DNA of 64,000 nucleotides from Sphaeramia orbicularis. Lineage: Eukaryota; Chordata; Actinopteri; Kurtiformes; Apogonidae. Below are positions 1-10,800 of this stretch, one piece after another; within the stretch, counting starts at the first letter, position 1; every line of letters begins with the position of its first letter. The position numbers and the translations under genes were made by a program. A model generated the notes under the pieces. It was not told where the DNA came from and did no database searches. It worked only from the letters and a program-made list of their open reading frames with translations. The DNA lies in contig NC_043978.1 of NCBI RefSeq assembly GCF_902148855.1, forward strand, positions 33,992,996 to 34,056,995, given 5' to 3'.

Positions 1-3000
1 TGGGAGGCTACGGGCCTGCGTGCGCATCATTAGGAGCTCAGAGGCTCCCAGGCTCCACGCTAGCGTAAGCCGCTAATGAAAAGAATGTAGTCACAGATCT
101 CATTTTTCAGGCAATTCTTGTGTAAACTGGAGATTTTCCAGTGTATGCACAGTGGAACAGGGGCCCCACATAAATCACACAGGCTGGCTGCCTCCAGTGA
201 AAGAAAGAGGGGGTTTTGAGCACATGCTAACCACACAGACATATGCTGCAGGAAACTGGAAATCTGCTGTGGCACAGCTAGAGAGAGAGGCGCTCACAGC
301 ACCTACACCTGTCTAGCCCCCCACCCCTCTACCACCCCACTTTTCCCATCTCTTCTAGCTCTCTATCCATCTCCACCATGCTGTCTAACAGCCCAACCCC
401 CACACACCCATAACATCCCCTCCTACCCGCAGGCAAACCAACCAGCAACGCCTGCATGCAAGCCATTGAAATGGGTCATTTTTTAATTAAATACAATATT
501 AATTACTGCGAGCATCATTAGCGATATGTGAGATTTGACTAATTAGTGTAATAGTTTTGGAGTCACGCTCATTAAATATGAAAATTACAGCAGTAGAAAG
601 GATTGGTTCCGTGATCAATCTTGTATGGACAGAAAGGAAATGATTTAGAGAATAGCTTTTATTGTACAATTAACTCCATTACAACCTGCCAGACAAGAAT
701 AAAGAGAGCAGGGAATTTGGTCGGTGTTAAGAGTTTCACACAAGTGTTGCCTCTAGCTGCTGGCTTCCCCTCACTTTCAAATGCAATCTCATGCTTGTAA
801 CTAGATGAGACACTTGCCAAAGCATACAAGACCATCCAGAGAAACCATAGCCTCATCACCCACTCAATTAGGACAGCTGCCAAATGAAAGACTTGTTGAT
901 CTCTTTTATTCGACACCCTCAGAGTTCATTGTACTTTAGTTTGGCAGCTTTGCACTCAACTAGAAAAGCAGGTCATTGACTGGTGACGTGAAGGAATTTT
1001 TCAGTTGAATTACACTCTATTTTGAACTTGGAGATACTAGTGAACTTCCAGCTCTGATCTTTGTATCATGGAAAGCTGGAAAGACATTTTGCTTGGAATT
1101 AAAGAAGTGAAAAGTTGACCAAAGAATGACCTGCAAAAAGTAATTTATACTGTATGCAAACAGACACTGCTCTGAAATGAACAGTCCTCGTACTAGAAAT
1201 AGTGTGTGGATGGTCTCCAAGGTGTCCAGTGGGCACTGAGCTGTATTGTTATTTGTGTGCATCAGAGTCTCTCTCCAATGCTCTGGTAAACACATTGCAT
1301 AGGATCAGAGCCAGAGCATAAGAGCTGAACAGAGCTCCTCTATGTCCTCACTATGTGTACGGCTAAACACTGAGCCATACAATTGTCAGTTTTTCTGGAG
1401 TGGACTTTGTGTGTTTAGCATATCAAAGCTGTGAAAATAACCATGTTTGCGTTGCCTCTTCTCTTTCCAGGTGGTCTATCATATCTGGGCCCTCAGACCG
1501 GATGGCACACACTGTGTGTGTTGATCACTGAGGCATCTGGGTAAGGGGAACACCCCTGGCTGGCACAGCAAGTGTGTTACTTTCAGTACAAGTGATAGCA
1601 GCTGTGACAAAACAAACAAGACCTAAACCTCATTCAAATTAGGCTTCTTTTTATTCATCTGTGAAAATTATGACAGACAAATGGCATCATGCACAGTGCT
1701 AAACGAAGATGTCCTTGTAATTATTTATTTATAAATTGTTAATATAGTAGTTGACATGATAAATGAACATTTGAATTTTTAAAGCTCAATCTGTAATTCA
1801 TCAACTGCATGTCATTATTTTAGTGAAGGGACTGGACTGCCATTTATGATTAGTCTTAACAGAAATTAAAATATTGTTCTTGTAACGTGCCAACACATTT
1901 GTAAATAATTTTGTGACTCTAGTGACAGTTTGAATGAAACTGTGATATCCACCCTATAGTGAAACTCAACATTGCTTATGACCTTGTAGCGTGAATGTCT
2001 TTGTGAACCTCTGCTTGTGTACGTATGTACCATAAACATTTTCCCCTCTTTGAATATATGCAATAATCCTATCTCCAGCCACATGAATACTGGCCCTCCA
2101 TATTATTGTAATGCTAACCTCCAGACTGCACGTCTGATAGCCAATACTTTATCACAGCTTTGCCTTTTTTATGGGTCTGGTGTCTCTTTAAAATGATTGC
2201 CCCTGTTTTGATCTGATTAATTTTGTGTGAGCACAAACAATTACTTTTCATCTTTATCTGCTCAAGGAATCACCCCTTTTTATGGGTATCATTTATTACA
2301 GGTGGACAGCTACTTGTTTATTAGAATTTCAAGCAGCCTATCGCAGCCAAGATCTCCCGCGGTCTATATTTACATTTCAACTTCAGCTAAACAGGCATGA
2401 CAAACACACATAGCAAAGGGCCAGCCACGGCCACACTTCATTTTCATACTGCCTCCTCGCAGGCCAGACGGGTGGACTTAATGCAAAAGTTCCTGACATG
2501 GTGGCAGAAGGTGCTGAGCAGGAGGGAGAGCAAAGAAGAGAGAGGAAACTGAATGAGCGAGGAGGTAAAAGAGGGAGATGGTGATGGGATGTGGAGAGCA
2601 GGTTGACTGAGTATGTATTTGAGCTTTCAGGTGAGTGTCCATCATTCAGGGGAAGAGGATGGGTTCATGGCCTTTGAAATCCATCCATGGCAAGGGGGTC
2701 TTCACAGTGAATATAAATATATGTGTGTGTGTGTGCCACGGCCAGGGCCACTCTTGACAAGCCAACAGCTGTTAATTATGAATTGGCCTGCAGAGAGGGA
2801 GACAGGCTGGTGAATATGCAGAGCTGAAGGAGTGCGCAGAGTCCATGCAACACAAGTGTCAGACCCCCACTGCACCCGGAGTGGCAGGGGTTGACCTGGG
2901 TGTCAATCACCAGCACCGGCTAACCAACAGGACAGGGATTGCTTGGAATGGGCCCAAAAAACTGCAGTTTAGCCAATGTAGAAAATAACTTTTTATTTGA

Positions 3001-3480
3001 TGTTGATGCAAGAAGTTAAATATCAACGTGATGGAAAAAAAAGTTGGTGAATTTAACATGAAAAGCTCAAGTCAATGTAGGAATGATTTTACAATGTGAG
3101 TTATAGTATAGTTGTAATTTAACGATTTTTTGGTGAACTGAATGCGTCCTCCACCTTTTCTGGTTTAACTTGGCTAACCACATGGAAACTTATAATTTAC
3201 AACTTCTCAAATTCCAAATAAATACATTTCATAATACTCAATTTACATGCAAAATATTTCATTACATTGGTCTCAATGCCAGGCATCCAAACAAATGTCA
3301 TGTAATGAAATTGTAATCAGTTACATTTGGGAAAATTAAATTACAGTTAAATGAATTACTTCATTTTATGTAACCACTTAAACCTCCGCAGGGACATATT
3401 ATTAGTTCACAGTAGGGCTGACACATAGAGACCAACAATTATTCCACAGCTACAGGATATTTTGATTGACCATTTAACCT
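1..3480. other. Non-coding sequence; no exon recognised
   Basis: The open frames here are short and show no protein family signature or paired splice sites. The stretch alternates AT-rich sequence with blocks of higher complexity, for example around 470-640 (several TAATTA-type sites), 2160-2400 and 2830-2960. These look like candidate conserved non-coding sequence downstream of prox2. There is a very short TG run near 2722-2735. I see no gene. Confidence 0.5.
470..640. promoter_or_regulatory. Candidate homeodomain-site-rich non-coding element
   Basis: Several TAATTA or ATTA cores occur within about 170 bases (TTAATTAAA near 482, ATTAATTAC near 499, ACTAATTAG near 538, ATTAAATA near 570). 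They lie in non-repetitive sequence with no open frame. Clusters like this are common in vertebrate developmental enhancers. The assignment is inference from composition; conservation could not be tested. Confidence 0.25.
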
Positions 3481-3486
3481 ATTAAG

Positions 3487-3590
3487 TTACATGTGTTTGG
3501 ACTGTTGGAGGAACAGGGAGAACATGCAAAGTGTATGCAGAGCCACTGCTGGATTGGATCCTGGGACTTTCTTGCTATGACAGATTGCAA
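3487..3590 (+). repeat. Fragment of a common fish interspersed repeat
   Basis: The run with 'tttggactgttggaggaa', then 'agggagaacatgcaaa', and 'cctgggactttcttgct' matches from memory a very common teleost interspersed repeat: the 'tttggactgtgggagg...gggagaacatgcaaac...cccaggaccttcttgctg' module. It is degraded. I cannot name the family with certainty. Confidence 0.5.
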
Positions 3591-3863
3591 CTGATTGCTT
3601 ACTATTTGCCTCATCCTCCCCTACAGTGGCCGATAAATAAAAACTGGGCTTCTGGATCAAGTGGACACTAAGTCTGGTCCACTATCAGACACAGCACATG
3701 ATGGTAATGCACCTACATGCATATGAACCCATCAAATAAAAGGAACAAAATGGAAAAAATTGAAGAAACAAGTTCTGAGCTGCAATGGAAACATTGCAGC
3801 ACTATGGTGGATGCATCCCATTCTTTAGATAGACAGCCCATTCTAATGTAGGAAAAACACATT

Positions 3864-3935
3864 AGTATTATTATTATTATCATAATTATTTTTTATTATT
3901 ATTATTATAATTATAAGTAGTAGTAGTAGTAGTAG
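3864..3935. repeat. Microsatellite, (TTA)n followed by (AGT)n
   Basis: An interrupted TTA/ATT triplet tract runs into seven AGT triplets (about 3917-3935). It is a simple repeat with no coding context. Confidence 0.85.
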
Positions 3936-4135
3936 CATAGACTATATACACTGATGAAATCAAAACTACGAAAAATTTCTGCAAAAAACCCAAAAACAGA
4001 TCCTTGAAACAGCCCTTAAGTGTTCACACTAAACCTTAAAATCAGAAAAGGGTTCTAACATTGCTGTACATAATTAGTATACATTTCAATCTATATTTTT
4101 AAGACTTTTATTGTTTTTACGTCAAACATTTCTCA

Positions 4136-4200
4136 CGTTCATTCATTCATATTCAGAACCACTTTGTCCTCGAGAGGATTGTGGGGACCATTTTTGGCAG
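4136..4200 (+). repeat. Fragment of a common fish interspersed repeat (left part)
   Basis: 'ttcattcattcat' followed by 'agaaccactttgtcct' and 'gaggattgtgggg' resembles the opening module of the same common teleost repeat seen at 3487-3590. Here the two modules are in the opposite order and separated, so these are probably independent fragments. Recognition is from memory only. Confidence 0.4.
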
Positions 4201-4709
4201 AAGTAATCAAATATTAGTTACACAATTTAGTTTAATTAATTAATTAAAATAGTTATTCACATATGACTTGTTACAGGTTGTCATTCTGCTTGTGTCAGAT
4301 GTTGGGTCTGTATGTCCTGTCCTTCTGTTTGGGTTCCTTTCTGCACATTATCACTCCACGTATATTTAATACATTCCTTCTGTCGTACATAAAATTACAT
4401 ATCCTCTGTAGATATTGTTTATCCCAATATCAGTACACAAAAAACCTATTGCACAGTCTGGGGCAGGATACTTCATCTACTAGATTCCATTTTTTTCCGT
4501 TAAAGGTTTTTTTTGGGAGTTTTTCTTTATTCAAACAGGAAAAACAGAGGACATGTATACCATCCACATGATACAGCCCATTAAGATAGTGGGCTATGTT
4601 AAAATAAAATATAATTGAATTGTTCTTTGAAGCATTGCATTTCTATAATAAATCATCCCAAAACTACCATTGTTCATTTTCTTCAATAATATTTTTTTTT
4701 TGCTATTTT

Positions 4710-5310
4710 TACCTCCACCAGGAGGTACTGTGATCACTTTGCTTTGTGTGTTTGTTTGTTTGCGTGCTTGTTTGTTTGTTTGTTAGTAACTTTACGGGAA
4801 AACTATTACAACCATCTTTACCAAATTTTACCCACAGAAAGGCCTAGGCCCTGGGACGAACCCATTAAATTTTGGGCCAAGTAGGCCAAAGTTCAAGGTC
4901 ACAGCAAGGTCACAAAATCTCAAATTTACCTATCTCTTATCATTGAGCAATTTTCGCAAATTCATAAAAAAATTCAAAACGACTCCAATTAGCCTCCAAT
5001 TTGATACACCCATAGCTTATAACAATATCTTGTATTGGGTACAAAATTGTCCACATCCACTGTGGAATGTGGACGCTGTGGACATTTCAATTTAACATTG
5101 AAAATCCCATTTACAGCACATTTTTCATTGTAACTCAATAAATATTGATTGGAATTTAATATAATTTGACATACACATGACTGGTACCGGGCTTCAACTT
5201 TTTCTGCTGTATGGAACTACCTTGAAACTGTTTAATTTAAAAAGAAATAGTCGATCCGCACATGCACACCATTCGGGGTGCTTGGCGGAGGTTTGCATTC
5301 TCTGAACACT
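4710..5310. repeat. About 600-bp dispersed repeat with short inverted ends
   Basis: The block opens with 'acctccaccaggaggta' and ends with 'cttggcggaggtttgca'. The outer bases are imperfect inverted repeats (acctccacca versus acctccgcca). It encodes nothing. It includes a TTTG run (4750-4785) and AAGGTCA half-sites near 4893-4915. The structure fits a non-autonomous DNA transposon of unknown family; I recall similar ends in other fish repeats. A copy-number search would decide. Confidence 0.45.
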
Positions 5311-8260
5311 TGTTGTTTGTAAGTGTTTGCTTCATGGGGTAAGATGCAAGTACTAGCATCTATACCAGGAGCAAAGTCAACTGTTTTCTTAGCGCCTAAT
5401 GTGTAAAGAAATCAATGGCAGTAAAAACCAGAACAAATATAAAGGAGATCCAGGGGTGAACACTTAATAATCCCAGTTATGTGAGGGGTAAAGCTTTTTG
5501 TCATCTTTTAAAACCTCATATATCACTAGTCACTGTGGAAATCTTCTGTATGTACACAGCAGCCATTCTCAGAAGGACCAGGGTTAACAGGGCCTGTGCC
5601 TTTAATGACAGGAATATCTCCAGGAATTTTAATTAATTTTCCACTCTTAGCAGCTGAATCTGCGTTAATTTCCCCCTCAAGGACTTTTATAAATTTCATC
5701 ATTAATAAAATCAGACATTCAATTAGTCCCAAAATCCAGATTGCCAACTGTTTCATAACAGTCCTGCTCTGATTTTCCCTTTTTTATTAGGTTGAGTGAA
5801 AAAAAGTTAAAACTAATTTCATTAATCTAATTGTCATAACTTCAAACCATCTCTTAATTAGTTCAAATTAATATGATTAATCACAATAATGACAAAAACT
5901 CATTCAATTACAGGTTTTCAATGGCAAGTGGATGTGTTGAGGGTGATAGGGGCATAAAGGATGAGGGCGGGAAGCAGAGCTGGCTGCAAGAAACGGGATT
6001 GGTCGTGATTATTCCGATGACTGACAGGTTATCAATCATGGCACACTTTTAATAAAGGCTGCTGAAACTTCAGTGGAAGGCCTGGCTCAGTTGTCTTCTT
6101 TCTTGTTTTATTTCTTCAAAATCCTTTGGAACTCTCCTTATTCCTCTATGAAATATGATCCTTCTTTGAATGACTTGAGCTGCACATTTAATGAAGAGAG
6201 TGGCGTGCATAAAAACAAAAATGGACTCATCCATATGTAAATAAAATGACGGTAGTGCATATACTCATCTCCACTACCCCATTATTGCTGAAAATTGCAT
6301 ACGTTTATGCGCTGGAATGATATGACTTTATTTTCATTTGTCTGAGCGTTCACTAAAGCTGTGGAAGAGTGTGCCCTCTCTCTCTCATTCCTTTCTCTCC
6401 ATCTCTCTGCAGACATATGGATCTGAGAGATGCCTGCTGCTTTGCTTTCAATCAGGACCACCGATCTAACAAAGCATGGGAGCAGAAGCATGTCACCATT
6501 TGTCACATGCCACTGGGGCACAAGCTGAGCAGCAGGTACACCCTCGGGTGTGCAGGGCCAGGAGGGAGTGCTGCAGCTGCCAGTCTCAGGCAGGTTCCCT
6601 CTTGTCCCGTGCTGTCCCCTTGGGACCAGCCACCCAAATGTCCCCATTTAGTTGTCTGGGACTATTTGACCTGTGATCCACCCATCTGGATGGAGTGAGA
6701 GGGCTGCTTAGCCTCCATCACCAGAGGAAGGAGTCTGATGAACATTAGGCCCGTCTGGGATTAGCGATACCCCCTGGAGAGCCCAAACCTCAGACTCTTA
6801 CAGACATCCCTGCACTTTACCTCTCTTGTCTATTCATTCCTGCTCGTTCTCTGCACTTCTTCAGTGTACGACACTGCGGCTTTGATCCACTCACTCCTGA
6901 GCTTTGGTGCTGAACAGGGGAATTCACCTGCCACCCCAGGTAAAGTCAACCAAAGCCTGCTGGAGCGTTAAGCAAAGCATAGCATAGATACATATGTTAT
7001 GTCTCTGTGACAGTGCTTATCATGCAGCTCAAGGGCTCCTATCCTTTACCCAATGGTTATATCTCACACAGCATTGGATCCATGTCTGATGCATATCTTG
7101 TCTGACAGCATAGTTGAAAGCCTGGAGGATGACAGACATGTAAAAGTATACATTGTACACCCAAGTGCGCTCAGTAATGCACGCTGTGGCTTTTAAGTTC
7201 CTGTAATCTGCAGGGGTTGTGCCTACCAGTGCCATTGTTTGTGAACTCTGGTGATTAGAGGCTATTGGAAGTGATGCAGAACGCAGCAGTCAGCAGTGCC
7301 ATATTTTAGTGAAGCTGTGACCACATGGGGCAGCATATGGAGCTATTTCCTCTCCTCTCTCCAGGACTTTTTAGACATGTCAGTTGGGCCTTAAGCATGC
7401 ATTTTTCTGCATGAGGAGAGAACTGGAGTGTCTGTGCCGAGTTGGCTTTTGTACCCTGCAGTTCTTCACCAACACAGTCAATCAATAGTGCCAGGCACCA
7501 CAGTATTCACAACACACGCTCTAACAAACGTGCACACACGTACATACAAAGACAGATACTTACAGACTGTTTACCTCAGTCACTACACATTATTCAAACC
7601 AAAATGCTTCAGAATTTTTTGCCTTATTGTCGTCATACTTTATAATTAGTGGAGAGTGGGGACTATACCATTGCTCAGTAGTTCAGCTTTCCAGAGACTC
7701 AGGGACAAAAGGGGCATTTTTCAAGGTCTAAACCCACCCTCCCCTCATATGAACAGCCATCTCTAAGTCCCCAGCCACCCTTGAGAGAGAAGCACAGCCT
7801 TCCATGTGCATAAAGTTGAAATAAACTGCAGTCTGTATTTTCATTGGGGAAAGTGAACCCAATTTACACGCTGCTCCATTGGAGATGAGCACTCTAGCGT
7901 ACCCTAGCTGGTAATCTTGCTCAGATTCCCCCTTTGTGTCCTGCATTATTGTTGAAATAAATAACCTTTCACTGCAATCAGTGTGGGGATCTTCACTTAA
8001 ATTATCGCCCCACAGATAGCTCACTCATGATCTGCTTCTATATCCATTAACTATCCGGGAAAGTGATTTATTGGTGAAGGGTAAGAAAAAAGGAACGAGG
8101 AGTAAAGTGAAGGAGTCAGTTTGGTAAGACAATAGTGCCCTCTACTGTTAGCACTGTGAATGGTTTTCAGACAAGGGCCACTGGAAATGATGCTGATAGC
8201 ATCTTTAATACAGACACTCGGATGAAGTTTTACAAAAGAGTTTTACAATTAAACCCAGTG
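5311..8260. other. Non-coding sequence; no exon recognised
   Basis: The largest open frames (around 6282-6698 on both strands) overlap in antisense, have no family signature and lack paired splice sites, so I treat them as chance. Compositionally complex blocks near 5525-5760, 5990-6070 and 6400-6800 may be regulatory. The rest shows nothing I can name. Confidence 0.5.
5560..6070. promoter_or_regulatory. Candidate conserved non-coding block
   Basis: Homeodomain-type cores (TTAATTAATTT near 5628, ATTAATAAAAT near 5700, CAATTAGTC near 5719, TAATTAG near 5855) are followed by a TGACAGGT-like site near 6023 and a TTTAATAA core near 6048. The sequence is not repetitive and has no reading frame. 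Regulatory function is inferred only. Confidence 0.25.
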
Positions 8261-8639
8261 AATATGTGCATTTAAATGCAAGAGCCTTTATACAAAACAA
8301 TGACAATAAAGTTATTATAAAGAAGTTGCAAGAAAGTGTCAGAAAAGCAAGTGTCACAAATCCACTGTGGAAAACATCCATAGAAAAGGCAGGTCTCAGG
8401 TACAGGACAGTTTCACATCAGATGGAGGCATGGACATCATGCCCTGTATCAGTTGCAATTCAAGCCAGGGCTTTAGTTCAGTACCTAACCCCCCTCATCC
8501 CTCCATCCCCTCCTCTGCAGTCCCTCCTTCCCCTCACTCCTGTGATGTGTCGTTACACGCTCGGCTGGCTCCTCTTCCATGACAGACTGTTACTTCCTGG
8601 AGCGGAAACGCATTTGATTGTTAACATCTGGGCCATTAC

Positions 8640-8830
8640 AATTGCAAACTAGGGCTCTGTACATCAATCAGGAAGTGATTTCAAAACAAAGAGACCGTCC
8701 TCCAATCAATCTATTGGGAAGCGGGGGCATTACATGCTCCTGTAATCCCGGCTAATTAGCGGGATAATGGGAATGAGATTTATGAATCTGCTGAGGAGAG
8801 TGGAGGTGCGAGGGCACACTCAAATTAGCA
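8640..8830. promoter_or_regulatory. Candidate conserved non-coding element
   Basis: Within about 190 non-repetitive bases there are paired CAATCA/CAATCAAT motifs (8663, 8704), a GGCTAATTAGCGGG core near 8750, GGGAATGAG (TEAD-like) near 8769 and CAAATTAGC near 8821. The pattern resembles a developmental enhancer. It is inference without conservation data. Confidence 0.3.
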
Positions 8831-10549
8831 GGGATGCACGCCAGCCAGGGCTGCAATAAGGAGGATGTGCTGTTGGTTTTTATCAACTTCTTGCTGCCTG
8901 GACACCTTTGGCTTGGTGTCCCTGTGAGGGGAGCATCACAGACTAATGTGCAGCCACTGAGGCACTGTTACACTACATCAAATTTCTGTTTAAAAAAGAC
9001 TGTGTTAACATCAATGAGTGGAGCGTTTCCAGCCGCTTAATGCTTCTGTTGAACATCTGGTATTTCCCAATAAAGTAATGCACTATACACAGCCACACCA
9101 TTAAAGTACAACATTACAATGACCAAGGTACTGTAAACAACAGATGCATCGGTTTGTGTCTCACGTTGTTTAGCTTTGTCTTGTTTCCTATAAACCTCAT
9201 TCAGTGTTGTAAAGAAAACAAGAGCTCTTATGGTTTGGAAAAGCATAAAGTGTCCTGGTGATTTGGTTTTATGTCTGAAGGGACCTCAGCAGAGAGTTTG
9301 AAGTTAAATTTCTATTTCTTGAAGACTTTTCTGCCCAATTTCACAGTGATGAAGGGGTTGGTTGTAGAGTGTTTTTCACTGCAGATTAAATGCCCTCAGG
9401 CATTGTTCGCAACATGTTCAATGAGGATACTCAAAATGGGGGAAATAAGATGAATAATTTGAATTACTTCATCACTGACACTATTATTGCATGTAGCAGT
9501 GTCAATCAATTCACACAATACATTTTTTTAAAGTTGCATTCGTCCTTGTATTTAATCTTATGCACCTGATTTTTTTTTTGTTATGAACAAATGTAAAAGT
9601 TACAATATACCTTAAAGTGTTTTTTTTCTTCATGTCCAAATACCTTTGAAATGCACTGAACCCAGGAGTCAGTGGATGTTAAAACCTATGTACAAGATTA
9701 ATTACATGGAAACATAAAGCAGTGTATTGTTTTGTTTGGCAAAAAGAATGAAGACAATTTTTTTCCTTTAATATTTACAATCTGTAACATTTTGCAACAG
9801 AACAGAATGAAAACTAGTCAATGAAGATGAAAATAAAATATAAATTCAGTTCTACAGTAGGCCTACAACATTTTGATTCAGTTTCTGAATTGTATTTTGT
9901 ACCGACCAACCATTACGCCCCTGTTAGGATAGAAATTACCCCAGAGAAGACAGTTTTTCCACAGCACAAAATGGGCAAATTTGATTAAAGGTAAATAATA
10001 ATAATAATCTAATTTAATGTTCAGTCAAACAACCTGGTGGCCCACTGTCATTCAATCCTCTGGTGTCGTGTGTGGACAGATAGGCTTTACATGCAGAGTC
10101 TACTGTGATACACATATGCTTTTGCATTTTGTTTTAAATGAGGGGTTTATGGGACATTTGTGACACCACTAAATCCCAGAGCAAATAATGTTTAACTTAA
10201 AACAAATAATGCCTTTAAGCAATCTATTGATTTTAATATTAAGACTGGATTGATCACCTATCTAATTTTAATTGTGACCAAATACATTGACTCTGATTTT
10301 TTATTGTACATCTTTAAATAAAACTAAAAACACTTGATATGAAAAAGTGGTGGCTAAAAGTCCTCTATGCCTCACTTATCGTTTACTAGAACATCTCAGA
10401 AGCTCATAATCTGTGGAATATAACAGACTCTAGTTCTGCATTGGGTCTCCCAGTTGAACATGTAGCCGTTGTGACTCTAAGGCGGTGTGTGTGATACTCT
10501 GTATCCCTGGAGGTGGAGGCTGGTGCCACCCTGAAGCCTCTTCCTTCCC

Positions 10550-10800
10550 AGCGGCCCCAGGCCTGACCTTGCCCGCTGGCGGGGGACATCTCCCATTAAA
10601 GCAGCGCATTGTGATAAGGCCATTTCTTTTCCTTCAGCATCCCTTTAATGTCATCCCTGAAATATGAAGTCATTAAGCGATATTAAAACAGTGCTGACAA
10701 ACTAATTAACAGAAGACATTATACGGGATGGGCTCGATTAATCCGCTTTAATTGCTCTTTTAAATGGGGGCTCCAATTAAAATTAATAAAGATTTACTGG
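10550..10800. promoter_or_regulatory. Candidate conserved non-coding element
   Basis: A GC-rich shoulder (10550-10600) leads into a run of CCCATTAAAG, CATTAAGCG, ACTAATTAAC, CGATTAATCC, TTTAATTGC and CCAATTAAAATTAAT cores spaced through 10590-10785. CGATTAATCC resembles a bicoid/Otx-class site. It is not a simple repeat and encodes nothing recognisable. Regulatory role inferred. Confidence 0.32.

Noticed and set aside
6282-6698. Overlapping open frames of 109-121 codons on both strands
   Set aside because: They are antisense to each other, have no family signature and lack paired splice sites. Moderately GC-rich non-coding sequence is enough to explain them.
8266-8652. 128-codon plus-strand open frame
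   Set aside because: Composition is non-coding-like (runs of Pro/Ser from CT-rich sequence), there is no recognisable domain, and it runs into an enhancer-like block.
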